DNA of 64,000 bases from a virus, in the IMG/VR virus record IMGVR_UViG_3300023174_000001, positions 1 through 64,000 of that record; one strand, written 5' to 3'. Positions 20,301-28,575 of this stretch are shown here, in pieces. Under the pieces are notes generated by a model. That model saw nothing but the letters and a program-made list of their open reading frames with translations. It had not been told where the DNA came from and made no database searches. Position 1 is the stretch's first letter. Each line of letters starts with the position of its first letter. The translations under genes were made by a program, and so were the position numbers.

Positions 20301-22217
20301 GCAAACCCCGATGCTGCCGCTGCTTTTGAAATTTTACTGAGTACAACCCCAATTAGAGTAGATGATTCTGCCGACCTTAGTCATATGGCTCGTGTTTTGA
20401 ATAAACCAATTTATGGATTTGACTCTATAAACTCAAGTGGAAATACAAGTGCTAACACTGCCTCGACAAGTTTGTATGTTTCTAATGGGTACTGGGGAGA
20501 TTTACAGGGACATTTTTATGCAATTAGCCCTACCCCTGTTGCCACTAATACAACTACTTTTACAATAACTAACTGGCAAAGACATTCAAATGGAAATGCG
20601 ACGATAACGGTAGACAACAATTCCACTACTATAACAAGAACTTCTAATGCTGGAAAGTATATACAGTCAACTATTAATGCTAACTCTCATATGTTTATTG
20701 GGGTAAGCATTAGCAACACTACATATGGTCCACACATAAATGGAACATATGAAGTTTCAAAACTTAGTAGAAATACATTCCTAATAGACACCACAAATAC
20801 CACTGCTGTTGCTCTGCAAAGTAATAATACTTCGCTTGGAACTATAACTCTTGTAGACCCTATTATGACTAATACAAAAGCAACTTTTAGTGGGGCTTAC
20901 CTAACTGGAATAACTGGAACTGCAACTGCTGGAAGCACAACTATAAATGCCATTTCTTCAACTGCCAATATTTTTGCTGGAGACACTATTTACAGAACCG
21001 CAGGGGCAACTCTTGTCAACACTACTGTAGTTAGCGTAACTAATAGCACAGCAATCGTTGTTGCAAACTCTGCTGGAAGTTCTGGAAGCATAACATTTAG
21101 CACAAATCTGACTGTTGCCACGAGCGATGGAACTAACCATACTTATGTATTGGAAAACCTATTTCAATCAGGTCAATTAGTTGATGTAGATTCAAGCAAT
21201 GCTTCTTGGGACATTACTGGCGGAACAATTGTTTCTGCTAATGCCACTCAATTTACAATTACCCCTACTGGTACTCCTCAAGCCAATGGAAATACAAATA
21301 CTGCCGCAACTACCGCTACTTGGTCAGATAGGCAAGTCCAATTGCACAGAAATTATTTACCTTCTGAAACAGATTTATACTATGTAGTTAGACTAAGACA
21401 CGGTGTGTCTACATTTGATGAATATAAAATTACTGTGTCTGAAAACCCAAACAATATGCTGGCTGTTACCGACTTAGGTCAAGCAAAACAAATGACTTTT
21501 GTTGCTCAACAGGGCAATAGTGCTACACCTTGGACATCTGGCTTACCTATTGGCTACACAAATACTGCTGCCAATGCATCTTCTTCTTCTACTAACACAG
21601 TGACAGTTACTGAAACTCAAACCGTGTATGCCAGCGATTCTGCTTACTACGACAATTACGGTAAAGGTAGCGGGACAAGTATTCCTTATGCTTATCAATA
21701 TTATCTATATCAAGGTAATCCGGGCACTGCCTCTGGAATAAAAAAATCTGCTGTCTTGTTTCCTGCATTTGTCTTTACTGGAAAAACAGACGGTCTTACA
21801 ATTACAAAACTTGAGGTTTACTTGAGAAATAGGCACTCTTACAACTCAAGTGGGCTTACTGCTTACATAGGAGCATTTAGCGGAGCACTAGGGTCTTCAG
21901 TTCCACTAGCACTAAATGCTTGTGTCGCTACTACAACTACCTTTACTAAAGGTCAAGGTAAATGGGTACAACTTCCTCCAAGTTGGTACAGCACATTTAA
22001 AAATAGTGGCTCAGGAATTATTGGCGGTATTTTGCTAGGCGTTACTGACGAAAACCCAGACACTTACTACGACGGTATTAGTAATTATGGGTATTTTGAC
22101 GGCGTTACTTTAAATGAAGCCCCGCAATTAAGAGTTACTTTTAAATACAATGCTTCAGTCAGTGGTAATAATAGTTCTGGAGGGGGCGGCGGTGGCGGTG
22201 ACTACATTGCAATCTAG
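17340..22217 (+). CDS. Large minor tail / receptor-binding protein
   Basis: 1625 aa if the ATG at 17340 is used; a GTG at 17352 is an equally possible start. The N-terminus is a short charged helix (ARIADMDKKLNSVSKNMQ), followed by SITSDALQIESITADKIAP, a pattern common in tail fibre attachment regions. Residues about 120-560 carry repeated beta modules (HGYETLDYITIRNLGSPFDG, HPYSVGDYVILSNM), then Thr/Ser/Asn-rich repeats with TAGSTTINAISS-like units. The last 250 residues look like a compact binding domain, ending in a Gly run and DYIAI. By position it is a tip protein that contacts the receptor; this is inferred. Confidence 0.6.
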   Translation: MLISVATDRSRKYRSITARIADMDKKLNSVSKNMQTATGGLADDAVSEESIQSNSITSDALQIESITADKIAPSVFENASSGIQRVPAPLTSVNYWNSAIYGNITAFTDAYFADKENKNVEATESGILFSPESNSSLVISKAQLFENGIVVLTTDVAHGYETLDYITIRNLGSPFDGQWVISNVPTTTTIVYTINQFSEDSTDVGEDSGAYVVVGGSFGTTSVSETASYKHSIIRKSFVDGVITLTLLDDTDVTSTYQTHGYEVGYTISVIGLGSPYDGVHRITYVPESQNNIVQYRVDNKTVDEFEPKISLTSAFGDGEKITYESSTNHGLSVNQIVEVSGFTTTTGYNLTGRVSGVYGSGSTFTIDSTVVPATNYPETGGTYYCKTAEITVDADAVLFLTGKNPTPTSRNVLVSWSADKPINIYAAIWVSNFPDNIFFTEIDSTKNPNVYDLTGINNYLWNIPQDITHYAIYAEVLAGGEETTLKDFYVFEAVGNADKKLHKVIGASVEPVVDDKNKITIYTDNPHPYSVGDYVILSNMEKVSDSLNDVKYEVLTVSDDKKSFVVEKPTYKLSVNTASGTFLVNTYPTQSISGKVFVAQPFTSSNTTALPNGSATALVPNTTTTNLKTGLIATLTAGSNAVTLTTGNTDGLLVGHSLVKTSGAGAFLSAGNAFVASVNALSTTQFTTTTTHNTSGSITFNSARTDTSFDSFRVSNVSGGTNTVDLTFYVPTTIVDDQTGLVATLTSGSKTVNLTTGNTNSIYVGQFLTKTSGTGAFGNSGLVYITSVNASSTTEFTVDYDHGTSGSTTFKLSSVGKVSLDASVIGGNKQGQITTISSNGLTQKTSEGGDSVNLTDDTNVDNHLSIKDVREEVVASISATGAGTFKTLDADSLSVDTDITIGSENISLVGITNATYTSFIDKKYNGNSYSGSLLDRLARGTIYQAVWLTPTANIPANAQYYGLAAGTFKLDSNRLYQVFVSSSGMRANPDAAAAFEILLSTTPIRVDDSADLSHMARVLNKPIYGFDSINSSGNTSANTASTSLYVSNGYWGDLQGHFYAISPTPVATNTTTFTITNWQRHSNGNATITVDNNSTTITRTSNAGKYIQSTINANSHMFIGVSISNTTYGPHINGTYEVSKLSRNTFLIDTTNTTAVALQSNNTSLGTITLVDPIMTNTKATFSGAYLTGITGTATAGSTTINAISSTANIFAGDTIYRTAGATLVNTTVVSVTNSTAIVVANSAGSSGSITFSTNLTVATSDGTNHTYVLENLFQSGQLVDVDSSNASWDITGGTIVSANATQFTITPTGTPQANGNTNTAATTATWSDRQVQLHRNYLPSETDLYYVVRLRHGVSTFDEYKITVSENPNNMLAVTDLGQAKQMTFVAQQGNSATPWTSGLPIGYTNTAANASSSSTNTVTVTETQTVYASDSAYYDNYGKGSGTSIPYAYQYYLYQGNPGTASGIKKSAVLFPAFVFTGKTDGLTITKLEVYLRNRHSYNSSGLTAYIGAFSGALGSSVPLALNACVATTTTFTKGQGKWVQLPPSWYSTFKNSGSGIIGGILLGVTDENPDTYYDGISNYGYFDGVTLNEAPQLRVTFKYNASVSGNNSSGGGGGGGDYIAI

Positions 22218-22233
22218 TAAAAATTTAGTTAGG

Positions 22234-22239
22234 TATAAT
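22234..22239 (+). promoter_or_regulatory. TATAAT six bases before an ATG: leaderless promoter
   Basis: TATAAT ends six bases before the ATG at 22246. Bacterial transcripts start about 6-8 bases after the -10 box, so the mRNA would begin at or next to the start codon. No Shine-Dalgarno precedes this ATG. Leaderless mRNAs are common in actinobacteria. Confidence 0.6.
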
Positions 22240-22245
22240 TAGAGT

Positions 22246-22563
22246 ATGATTCAAGTAAATGATATAGTGCTTGCTACGCTACAAGACGGTAAGTCAATTG
22301 CTACTCAAAACTTCACCGTAACTGAAATTGACGGTACTAAGTATTTTGGCGGTGTCTTAGATTGCGATACCGACGCTGGCTGGGTAGTAGAAATTCTTAG
22401 AAAAAACATTGACAATCTTGCTCTACCTGAAACTATTTCAGAAATTAGGGCCACTGACAGAAGTAATCGTGTTCACGAATTAGTTGGTAAAGGTACTTCT
22501 TGGCGGGACTCAAATGGAAATTTATTTAATGTGGCAAACATCATTAGTTGGTCAGCGGTCTAG
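22246..22563 (+). CDS. Hypothetical small protein after the tail module
   Basis: 105 aa; I recognise no family. It is beta-rich with a Trp-containing C-terminus (GNLFNVANIISWSAV) and a central acidic helix. It is the first gene after the virion genes and before DNA metabolism, apparently with its own leaderless promoter, so it may be expressed separately. Its last base is followed directly by a stem-loop containing the extended -10 motif of the next gene. No membrane segment, Cys cluster or catalytic motif is visible. Confidence 0.65.
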   Translation: MIQVNDIVLATLQDGKSIATQNFTVTEIDGTKYFGGVLDCDTDAGWVVEILRKNIDNLALPETISEIRATDRSNRVHELVGKGTSWRDSNGNLFNVANIISWSAV

Positions 22564-22584
22564 CCACACTCTGTGTGCTAGCAT
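22561..22584 (+). promoter_or_regulatory. Hairpin overlapping extended -10 motif TGTGCTAGCAT
   Basis: TAGC-C-ACAC (22561-22569) pairs with GTGTGCTA (22573-22580) with one bulged C. The right arm runs into TGTGCTAGCAT (22574-22584), which fits TGn-TAnnAT and sits 28 bases before the ATG at 22612. The same motif occurs before several other genes in this window. Confidence 0.5.
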
Positions 22585-22611
22585 TTGAGAAAGACATATG
22601 AAAGATAACAA

Positions 22612-23082
22612 ATGTATGAAGTGAAAGATGGGGCTAGAACTTTACAGTTTGATGGCACGGTTTTAGGTAAATCTTCTTCTTGGCGTAAGGGCTCTTATCG
22701 CTGGATTGAGTTTGAACTTTACAAGACCGAGAGTGGCTCTTATGTGCTATCTCGTATTGGGGTCTCGCTAATTTACCACGGTGCTGGTTGCCCATTAGTA
22801 AAAAAGTACGGTCTAAAAGAATCTTCAGTAAAAGACCTACATCAAGACGCTATCCCTTGTGAAGAGTGCTATCCAGATGAAAGCGTTGATTTAGTTTTCC
22901 CTGAAAATTACAGGTACTGGGCTCAAGTGTCAGAAGACCCTAAGGCTGTTCTTGAAGCACTTTATAAATATGATGTTGGCGGGGCTAGATACCTTACTAA
23001 TGTCGCTCAAAGACTTCTTGAGGTTGCTTCTAAGCAAGACTCAGGTATTGATTCAGTGTATAGAATAGAAGTAATCCCTTAG
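22612..23082 (+). CDS. Conserved-looking hypothetical protein
   Basis: 156 aa, family not recognised. An N-terminal beta half (YRWIEFELYKTESGSYVLSR) contains Tyr and Trp typical of a small barrel. A centre with three Cys (GAGCPLVKKYGL and IPCEECYPDE) could bind metal, and the C-terminal half is helical (AQRLLEVASKQ). It stands between the virion genes and the polymerase, preceded by a promoter-like motif, so it may be an early gene. A nucleic-acid or regulatory role would be a guess. Confidence 0.65.
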   Translation: MYEVKDGARTLQFDGTVLGKSSSWRKGSYRWIEFELYKTESGSYVLSRIGVSLIYHGAGCPLVKKYGLKESSVKDLHQDAIPCEECYPDESVDLVFPENYRYWAQVSEDPKAVLEALYKYDVGGARYLTNVAQRLLEVASKQDSGIDSVYRIEVIP

Positions 23083-23096
23083 AGGAAGAAGTAAAT

Positions 23097-23369
23097 ATGT
23101 TGGAGCCAGAGCAAGTTCCGCCAGCCCAGCCGACTTCTTCTCTGCCTGATGATGTTGATTTGAAACATCTCTCGGTGCTTTCTATTCATATGCACGAGTT
23201 GTTCACTCACCTACAGAGACACGGTTTTAGTAAAGATGAAGCACTAACTCTTACTGGTATGGTACTGTCTTCCAATTCTTTATATAAATTTGACATCTAC
23301 TCTGACATAACTTTGGATATTGAAGATGACCAAGATTTTGGGGGTTTAGATGGCGAAGATTTTGTATAA
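23097..23369 (+). CDS. Hypothetical acidic protein upstream of DNA polymerase
   Basis: 90 aa, starting with ATG after AGAGGAAGAAG, a good Shine-Dalgarno. A Pro/Gln-rich start is followed by a helical core (LSIHMHELFTHLQRHGFSKD) and a very acidic tail (LDIEDDQDFGGLDGEDFV). Small acidic tails of this kind can mimic DNA or mediate contact with polymerase or SSB, but no family is recognised. It lies 33 bases before the polymerase gene and probably shares its transcript. Confidence 0.65.
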   Translation: MLEPEQVPPAQPTSSLPDDVDLKHLSVLSIHMHELFTHLQRHGFSKDEALTLTGMVLSSNSLYKFDIYSDITLDIEDDQDFGGLDGEDFV

Positions 23370-23402
23370 GTAGTAAACTCATAAAACGACGATTGGACAC
23401 AA

Positions 23403-25226
23403 ATGACAAGTGATTTGGAAAATACCCAACTACATCTAGTAAACAGCGTAGAAAAGGCTGGCAAGTTTTTGACTTGGCTGAGCCAGCGTCGCCCGTATGA
23501 TGCTATTGCTATTGACACCGAAACTGGTGAACTTCCTGGTCGCCCACGCAAGGATGCTTTATCTCCTTGGCACGGCAGATTACGCTTAGTCCAAGTTGGC
23601 GATGGTGAGCAAGGCTGGTCTATCCCTTGGGATGAATGGTCTGGTGTTTTTTATCAAGCAATGGACAGATTTGATGGTCAGATTGTTTGCCACAACATTG
23701 CGTTTGAGGCTAAATGGTTTGAAATGCAATCTCGCTGGTCTATGCCTTGGCATCGTGCCCACGACACAATGATTATGTCGCAGATTATTGACCCTATTGG
23801 TTCTGCTGCTCTAAAGAAACTTACATCTCAATATGTGGATTCAAGGGCTGCTGCTCTCCAAACTGGGTTAGATAATGCCCTACACGAAAACGGTTGGACT
23901 TGGGGAACCGTGCCTGTCAACTTCGAGCCTTACTGGTCTTATGGTGCTTTGGACACCGTTCTTACTATGAAACTGTTTGAGCAGTTTTGGGAGAAGTGTG
24001 GTCCAGGCCAGATTTATTCAGTACCTTATGAATTAGAAATGGCTACTCGCAAGATTGCTACTCGTATGGAACTCAACGGTGCTCGTGTAGACCTTGACTA
24101 TTCACAAAAAAAGTTTGATGAACTAAACCAATACGGAGAGCGTGTTCGTAAATGGGGGCAAGAAACCTACGGTATGTCTATCACTAGCAACATTCAACTT
24201 GTCCGTCAGTTAGAAAAGATGGGTGCTGACATTATTGAAACCACTCCTAGTGGGCAGAAGTCAGCGTCTAAAGACCAACTAAAGATGCTGGTCCGTGATG
24301 GCTCTCCTGAAGTTCAACAACTGGCTGACATTGTTTTGAAACAACGCAAGGCTGACAAGTTGGCTAACACTTACTTCAAGAACTTTCTTGAGGGCAATAT
24401 CAATGGAATTGTCCATCCGTCTATTCGTACCCTTGCGGCAAGAACTGGTCGTATGTCAATTACCGAACCTGCTCTACAGACTTTGCCATCTGGCGATGCC
24501 ACTGTTCGTCGTGCTTTTATCCCTAAAGATGAAGACCACCTAATCATCTCTTCCGACCTTGACCAAGTTGAGTTCCGTCTAACTGCTAACTTTAGCCAAG
24601 ACCAAGACCTAATCAACCTATTCAATGAAGCAGACCGCACTGGCGGAGATGTGTTTACTGAAATTATGCGTCAGGTTTATCAAGACCCTACTGCTCAGAA
24701 GTCGGACAACCGACGCAAACTTATCAAGGGTGTAGTTTATGGAAAGTTGTATGGTGCTGGCGTAACTACTATGGCACTAACGGCTGGGGTAGCAGACGCT
24801 CAAATGAAACCTGTTGTTGACGCTTTTGATACCAGTTATCCAGGTGTTCGTTTTATGGCTCAGGCTATTGAAGATGCTGGTATGCGTCGCCTACGCTCGG
24901 AGGGTGTTGGTTATGTAAAAACTAAGACTGGTCGTAGATTGCCTTGCGATGATGACCGTGTGTATTCGCTAACTAATTATTTGATTCAAGCAAGTGCTGC
25001 TGAAATTTTTAAGCAAAACTTGGTAAAACTTGACCAAGCCGATTTGACAGAGTATCTTATTGTCCCTGTACACGATGAAATTGTTCTCAATGTTCCAAGA
25101 GAGGGTTACCAAGAAATTATGGAAACTGTAAAGCAATGTATGACTACAACAGATGGTTGGGCAGTGCCTTTGACTGCTGGTGTAGATGGTCCTTTTGAAA
25201 ATTGGGGTAGTAAGTACGATGCCTAA
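23403..25226 (+). CDS. Family A DNA polymerase with 3'-5' exonuclease domain
   Basis: 607 aa. It replicates the phage genome. Exonuclease motifs: DTETGEL at about 38-44, CHNIAFEAKW near 96-105 and YGALDTVLTM near 180. Polymerase motif A is SSDLDQVEFR near 381, motif B RRKLIKGVVYGKLYG near 437 with the Lys and Tyr of the O-helix, and motif C VPVHDEIVLNV near 553 with catalytic His-Asp-Glu. There is no 5' nuclease domain; the length fits phage family A enzymes. Motif B has Tyr-Gly where T7 polymerase has Tyr and many others Phe. The end overlaps the resolvase gene by 8 bases. Confidence 0.95.
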   Translation: MTSDLENTQLHLVNSVEKAGKFLTWLSQRRPYDAIAIDTETGELPGRPRKDALSPWHGRLRLVQVGDGEQGWSIPWDEWSGVFYQAMDRFDGQIVCHNIAFEAKWFEMQSRWSMPWHRAHDTMIMSQIIDPIGSAALKKLTSQYVDSRAAALQTGLDNALHENGWTWGTVPVNFEPYWSYGALDTVLTMKLFEQFWEKCGPGQIYSVPYELEMATRKIATRMELNGARVDLDYSQKKFDELNQYGERVRKWGQETYGMSITSNIQLVRQLEKMGADIIETTPSGQKSASKDQLKMLVRDGSPEVQQLADIVLKQRKADKLANTYFKNFLEGNINGIVHPSIRTLAARTGRMSITEPALQTLPSGDATVRRAFIPKDEDHLIISSDLDQVEFRLTANFSQDQDLINLFNEADRTGGDVFTEIMRQVYQDPTAQKSDNRRKLIKGVVYGKLYGAGVTTMALTAGVADAQMKPVVDAFDTSYPGVRFMAQAIEDAGMRRLRSEGVGYVKTKTGRRLPCDDDRVYSLTNYLIQASAAEIFKQNLVKLDQADLTEYLIVPVHDEIVLNVPREGYQEIMETVKQCMTTTDGWAVPLTAGVDGPFENWGSKYDA

Positions 25227-25689
25227 GCGTTTGATTCTTTCAGTAGACCCTGGTAAAGCCAGTGGTATTTGCTTATTTGAATATGAGAATGGTAGAGAGC
25301 CAAAACTTGTTTGGTCTGGTGAATACCAACAAAATCAATATGCCGAGCCAATTAGAAATGCTCTACGCTCTTCAATCGAGTTCTCTATGCCTATTGAAAT
25401 TGTATGCGAAAGATTCACCATCAACGCACAAACCGTAAGAAACTCTCAAGCACCTTATTCCTTAGAGCAAATCGGTATTTTAAAACAGATTTTGCTGGAC
25501 CACGGTAAGAATCCAGAAGATATAATACTTCAATCACCTGCTGATGCTAAAGCAATGTTTAGCAATGAAAAACTCAAAACACTTGGGTTTTGGCACAAAG
25601 GTGGCGAAGGTCACGCACTTGACGCAATTAGACACGCCGTGCTACGATTAGTGAAAATTGGTTGGATTCCCAGCAAATTGTTGGAATAA
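25219..25689 (+). CDS. RuvC-like Holliday junction resolvase
   Basis: 156 aa from the ATG at 25219, chosen because it sits just after a GGGGTAGT-like ribosome site and overlaps the polymerase stop by 8 bases; an ATG 33 bases upstream is possible. It has an RNase H-like fold: SVDPGKASGICLFE gives the first Asp, IEIVCERFTI the Glu, and GEGHALDAIRHAVLRL the last acidic residues. Such phage resolvases cleave branched DNA before packaging and assist recombination. It lies in the polymerase-helicase-nuclease operon. Confidence 0.8.
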   Translation: MPKRLILSVDPGKASGICLFEYENGREPKLVWSGEYQQNQYAEPIRNALRSSIEFSMPIEIVCERFTINAQTVRNSQAPYSLEQIGILKQILLDHGKNPEDIILQSPADAKAMFSNEKLKTLGFWHKGGEGHALDAIRHAVLRLVKIGWIPSKLLE

Positions 25690-25695
25690 TTAGAG

Positions 25696-25742
25696 ATACT
25701 AGCAAGAAACTACAAATAACTTTCTGCTTTCTGTGCTAGTAT
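25696..25742 (+). promoter_or_regulatory. 14-bp stem-loop whose right arm carries TGTGCTAGTAT
   Basis: ATACTAGCAAGAAA (25696-25709) pairs with TTTCT-g-TGCTAGTAT (25728-25742), one bulged G, 18-nt loop. The right arm is also an extended -10 promoter match 27 bases before the helicase ATG; the left arm is the same motif on the opposite strand. It could be a 3'-end hairpin for the resolvase transcript, a promoter with an operator-like inverted repeat, or both. Confidence 0.55.
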
Positions 25743-25768
25743 GTAAGTAATGACGAAAGGAAAACCCT

Positions 25769-27592
25769 ATGACTATTAGTGTGGAATTAGACACTACTGG
25801 CTCAGACATCATTATTGATGCTGATTGGCGTTTCAAAGAACTGTGTAAAAGTCTGCCTGGAGCGACTTTTGATGGTTCTATAAGTAAATGGAAAGTACCA
25901 GTATCTTGGTCTGCTTGTTTGGCACTACGCTCAACATTCAAGGAAGAACTTGTTCTTGGAGATGCTCTAAAGGCTTGGGCATCAAACGAGCGTGCTACAC
26001 GCATTGACCCTGCTATGGCTCTGCGTGATTTAGAGTCTTTGCCTGATGGCGAAACTGGAAACGAAGACTTATTCCCACATCAGCGTGCTGGCGTAAAGTA
26101 CCTATCTGTCGCTAAGCGTGCTTTGCTTGCTGACGAGCCGGGTCTTGGTAAAACTGCTCAGGCTATTCGTGGTCTAAAACAAATTCAAGAAAATGGCGAT
26201 GATGTATTTCCAGCAATGATTGTTTGCCCTAACACTTTGAAGAAGAACTGGAAACGAGAGTTTGCTAAGTGGTGGCCAGAAGTAAAGGTACAAATTATTT
26301 TTGGTACTGCTACTCAGCGTCGTAAGCAATTTGAAGAACCAGCAGATATTTATATCATCAACTGGGAGTCTCTACGCTCACACTCACGCCTAGCACCGTA
26401 CGGTTCAATTGCTCTTGCTCGCTGTAAGGCTTGTAAGGGACACGATGACCGTATCACTGAAAACAAGTGTGAAGTTCACGAGCGTGAACTAAACCGTATT
26501 GATTTCAAGGCTGTTGTAGCCGATGAAATGCACCGCTCAAAGGACCCTAAGTCTAAGCAGAGCCGTGCTCTATTTGCTGCCACTGGTGATGCTGATATTC
26601 GTTTTGCCCTTACTGGCACACCTATGGCAAACAATGTGCTTGATATGTGGGCAATTCTTCACTGGATTAGTCCTAGAGAATTTCCTACCAAGACCAAGTG
26701 GATTGACCGTATGGTAAATACAATGCTCAATGCGTTTGGTGGAATGATGGTTCTTGGTCTAAAGCCACATATGGAAGAAGAGTTCCACAAGACTGTTGAC
26801 CCGCTTATGCGTAGAATGTTGAAATCTCGCGTGTTGCCTTGGCTACCTGAGATGATGTTTGAGCGTCGTGATGTAGAGATGTCTACTAAGCAAGCAAAGG
26901 CTTATGCTCAAATGCGTGACAATATGATTGCGTTGCTTGAAGACCCGTCTGGAAGTGCTGACACTTTAGTGGCACCTAGCGTTCTTACTCAGACTACCCG
27001 CCTACTTCAGTTTGCTAGTTCTTATGCTGAACTAACAACAGATGGAAAGACTGGTGAGCCTAAGGCAACTTTGTCAGCCCCGTCTTGTAAGGTTGATGCT
27101 CTTATGGATGATATTAAAAATGGAGACTTTGGAGACGATAGCGTTGCTGTCTGTGCCGTATCTCGTCAGTTGCTAGAACTTCTTAGTGAAGAACTAGACA
27201 AGGCTAAAATTCCACACGGAATGATTACTGGTGCTAAGTCTGAAGACGAGCGTCAGGAGGCAATTGATGATTTTCAGTCTGGTCGTATTAAGTGGATTCT
27301 GTTTACCGATAAGGCTGGTGGTGTTGGAGTTACTTTGACCGCAGCACGCCGTTTGGTTATGCTACAAAGACCTTGGTCTCTTGTAGACCACAAGCAAGCA
27401 CTTGACCGTGTTCACCGCATTGGTTCTGAGATTCACGATTCAGTAATCATTATGGATTATGTTACTGAGGGAACAATTGAAGAGCGTGTTATCCAAGTTC
27501 TTGAAACTAAGGCTGATAACTTTGAGCAGATTGTTCGCGATAAGAGTAAGTTATTAGAGTTGCTAAAAGATGACAAAGCAGGTAAGTTGTAA
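25769..27592 (+). CDS. SNF2-type superfamily II helicase
   Basis: 607 aa. Walker A ADEPGLGKTAQA at about 124 and a DEMH box (VVADEMHRSKD) near 251 define the first RecA domain. GVGVTLTAARRLVMLQRPW and DRVHRIGSEIHDSVIIMDY in the C-terminal half are SNF2 family motifs V and VI. An insertion near 215-235 has CKACKGHDD and a later Cys/His pair, possibly a small zinc knuckle. Such phage enzymes translocate on duplex DNA to remodel forks or branches (T4 UvsW is a functional parallel). Shine-Dalgarno AAAGGAAA; the stop is two bases from the next ATG. Confidence 0.88.
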   Translation: MTISVELDTTGSDIIIDADWRFKELCKSLPGATFDGSISKWKVPVSWSACLALRSTFKEELVLGDALKAWASNERATRIDPAMALRDLESLPDGETGNEDLFPHQRAGVKYLSVAKRALLADEPGLGKTAQAIRGLKQIQENGDDVFPAMIVCPNTLKKNWKREFAKWWPEVKVQIIFGTATQRRKQFEEPADIYIINWESLRSHSRLAPYGSIALARCKACKGHDDRITENKCEVHERELNRIDFKAVVADEMHRSKDPKSKQSRALFAATGDADIRFALTGTPMANNVLDMWAILHWISPREFPTKTKWIDRMVNTMLNAFGGMMVLGLKPHMEEEFHKTVDPLMRRMLKSRVLPWLPEMMFERRDVEMSTKQAKAYAQMRDNMIALLEDPSGSADTLVAPSVLTQTTRLLQFASSYAELTTDGKTGEPKATLSAPSCKVDALMDDIKNGDFGDDSVAVCAVSRQLLELLSEELDKAKIPHGMITGAKSEDERQEAIDDFQSGRIKWILFTDKAGGVGVTLTAARRLVMLQRPWSLVDHKQALDRVHRIGSEIHDSVIIMDYVTEGTIEERVIQVLETKADNFEQIVRDKSKLLELLKDDKAGKL

Positions 27593-27594
27593 AT

Positions 27595-28575
27595 ATGAAT
27601 GACAAAACTACAAACGAAGTAGAAATTTCCGTTGAAGAAAAGAAGCCTTACACGCTTTCTAACTCGGAAATTCAAGTATTCAAAGATTGTCGTCGCAAGT
27701 GGTGGCTCGGTTATTACCGTCGCCTACAGCCACGCCAAAAACAATTTACTGGTGCTCTTGCCTTAGGTTCTCGTGTTCACGAGGCTTTGGATATGCACTA
27801 CTCAAGTGGACAAGACTTGCTAGAGGCTCACTCACAACTTGTAGAGCGGGACATAGCAAAACTTGTTGCTGAGTATCGTGATACTTATGACCTTGAGGCA
27901 GAAGCCGAACTAGGTCGCATTATGCTTGAGGGCTATCTTGAGTGGATGGCAACCGAAGGTATTGATGCTGACCTCGAAATGATTTCTACTGAAGAGATTA
28001 TTCAGATGCCATTGTTTGATGGCGAAGTTGTTCTTCAAGGTAAGTTGGATATGCGTGTTCGTCGTAAGTCTGATGGCGTGCGTATGTTCCGTGACTTCAA
28101 AACTGTTGGTGGTTCGTTTGCGGATTTTGCTAACCAAGCACAGATGAATGAACAGATTCTTACTTATATGCTTTTGGAATCTGCCCAGAACAAAAAACCT
28201 GAAGAACGCTCCGAGGGCGGTATCTTCACTATGCTAAAAAAAGTAAAGCGAACAGCAAATGCTCGCCCACCGTTCTACGAGCAGATTGAAGTCCGCCACA
28301 ACCAGTACACAATGCGTTCTTTCTGGCAAAGAATTCACGGTACTATCTCTGACCTAATGGGTGTCAAAAAAAATCTTGATGCTGGGGCAGACCCTAATTT
28401 TGTCGCTTACCCAAGTCCCGGCAAGGACTGCAAGTGGAAGTGTCAGTTCTACACTATTTGCCCGCTTATCGACGACGGTTCCGCCGCCGAGGCAGCAATC
28501 AGTGAGATGTACGAGGTCGCCGACCCGTATGGTTATTACAAATCAGAAGACGAAAAGAAAGGTAGTGAGAACTAA
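27595..28575 (+). CDS. Cas4/RecB-like PD-(D/E)XK exonuclease with Fe-S cysteines
   Basis: 326 aa. LSNSEIQVFKDCRRKWWLGY starts the fold, with the first Cys; LQGKLDMRVRR followed by MFRDFKTVGG is the GxxD...D-x-K catalytic core; and DCKWKCQFYTICPL gives three more Cys near the C-terminus, the pattern that binds a 4Fe-4S cluster in Cas4/AddB-type nucleases. It probably resects DNA ends for the Sak4-like annealing system encoded next, whose start overlaps this stop by one base. No CRISPR repeats are seen in this window, so a Cas role is not suggested. Confidence 0.85.
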   Translation: MNDKTTNEVEISVEEKKPYTLSNSEIQVFKDCRRKWWLGYYRRLQPRQKQFTGALALGSRVHEALDMHYSSGQDLLEAHSQLVERDIAKLVAEYRDTYDLEAEAELGRIMLEGYLEWMATEGIDADLEMISTEEIIQMPLFDGEVVLQGKLDMRVRRKSDGVRMFRDFKTVGGSFADFANQAQMNEQILTYMLLESAQNKKPEERSEGGIFTMLKKVKRTANARPPFYEQIEVRHNQYTMRSFWQRIHGTISDLMGVKKNLDAGADPNFVAYPSPGKDCKWKCQFYTICPLIDDGSAAEAAISEMYEVADPYGYYKSEDEKKGSEN

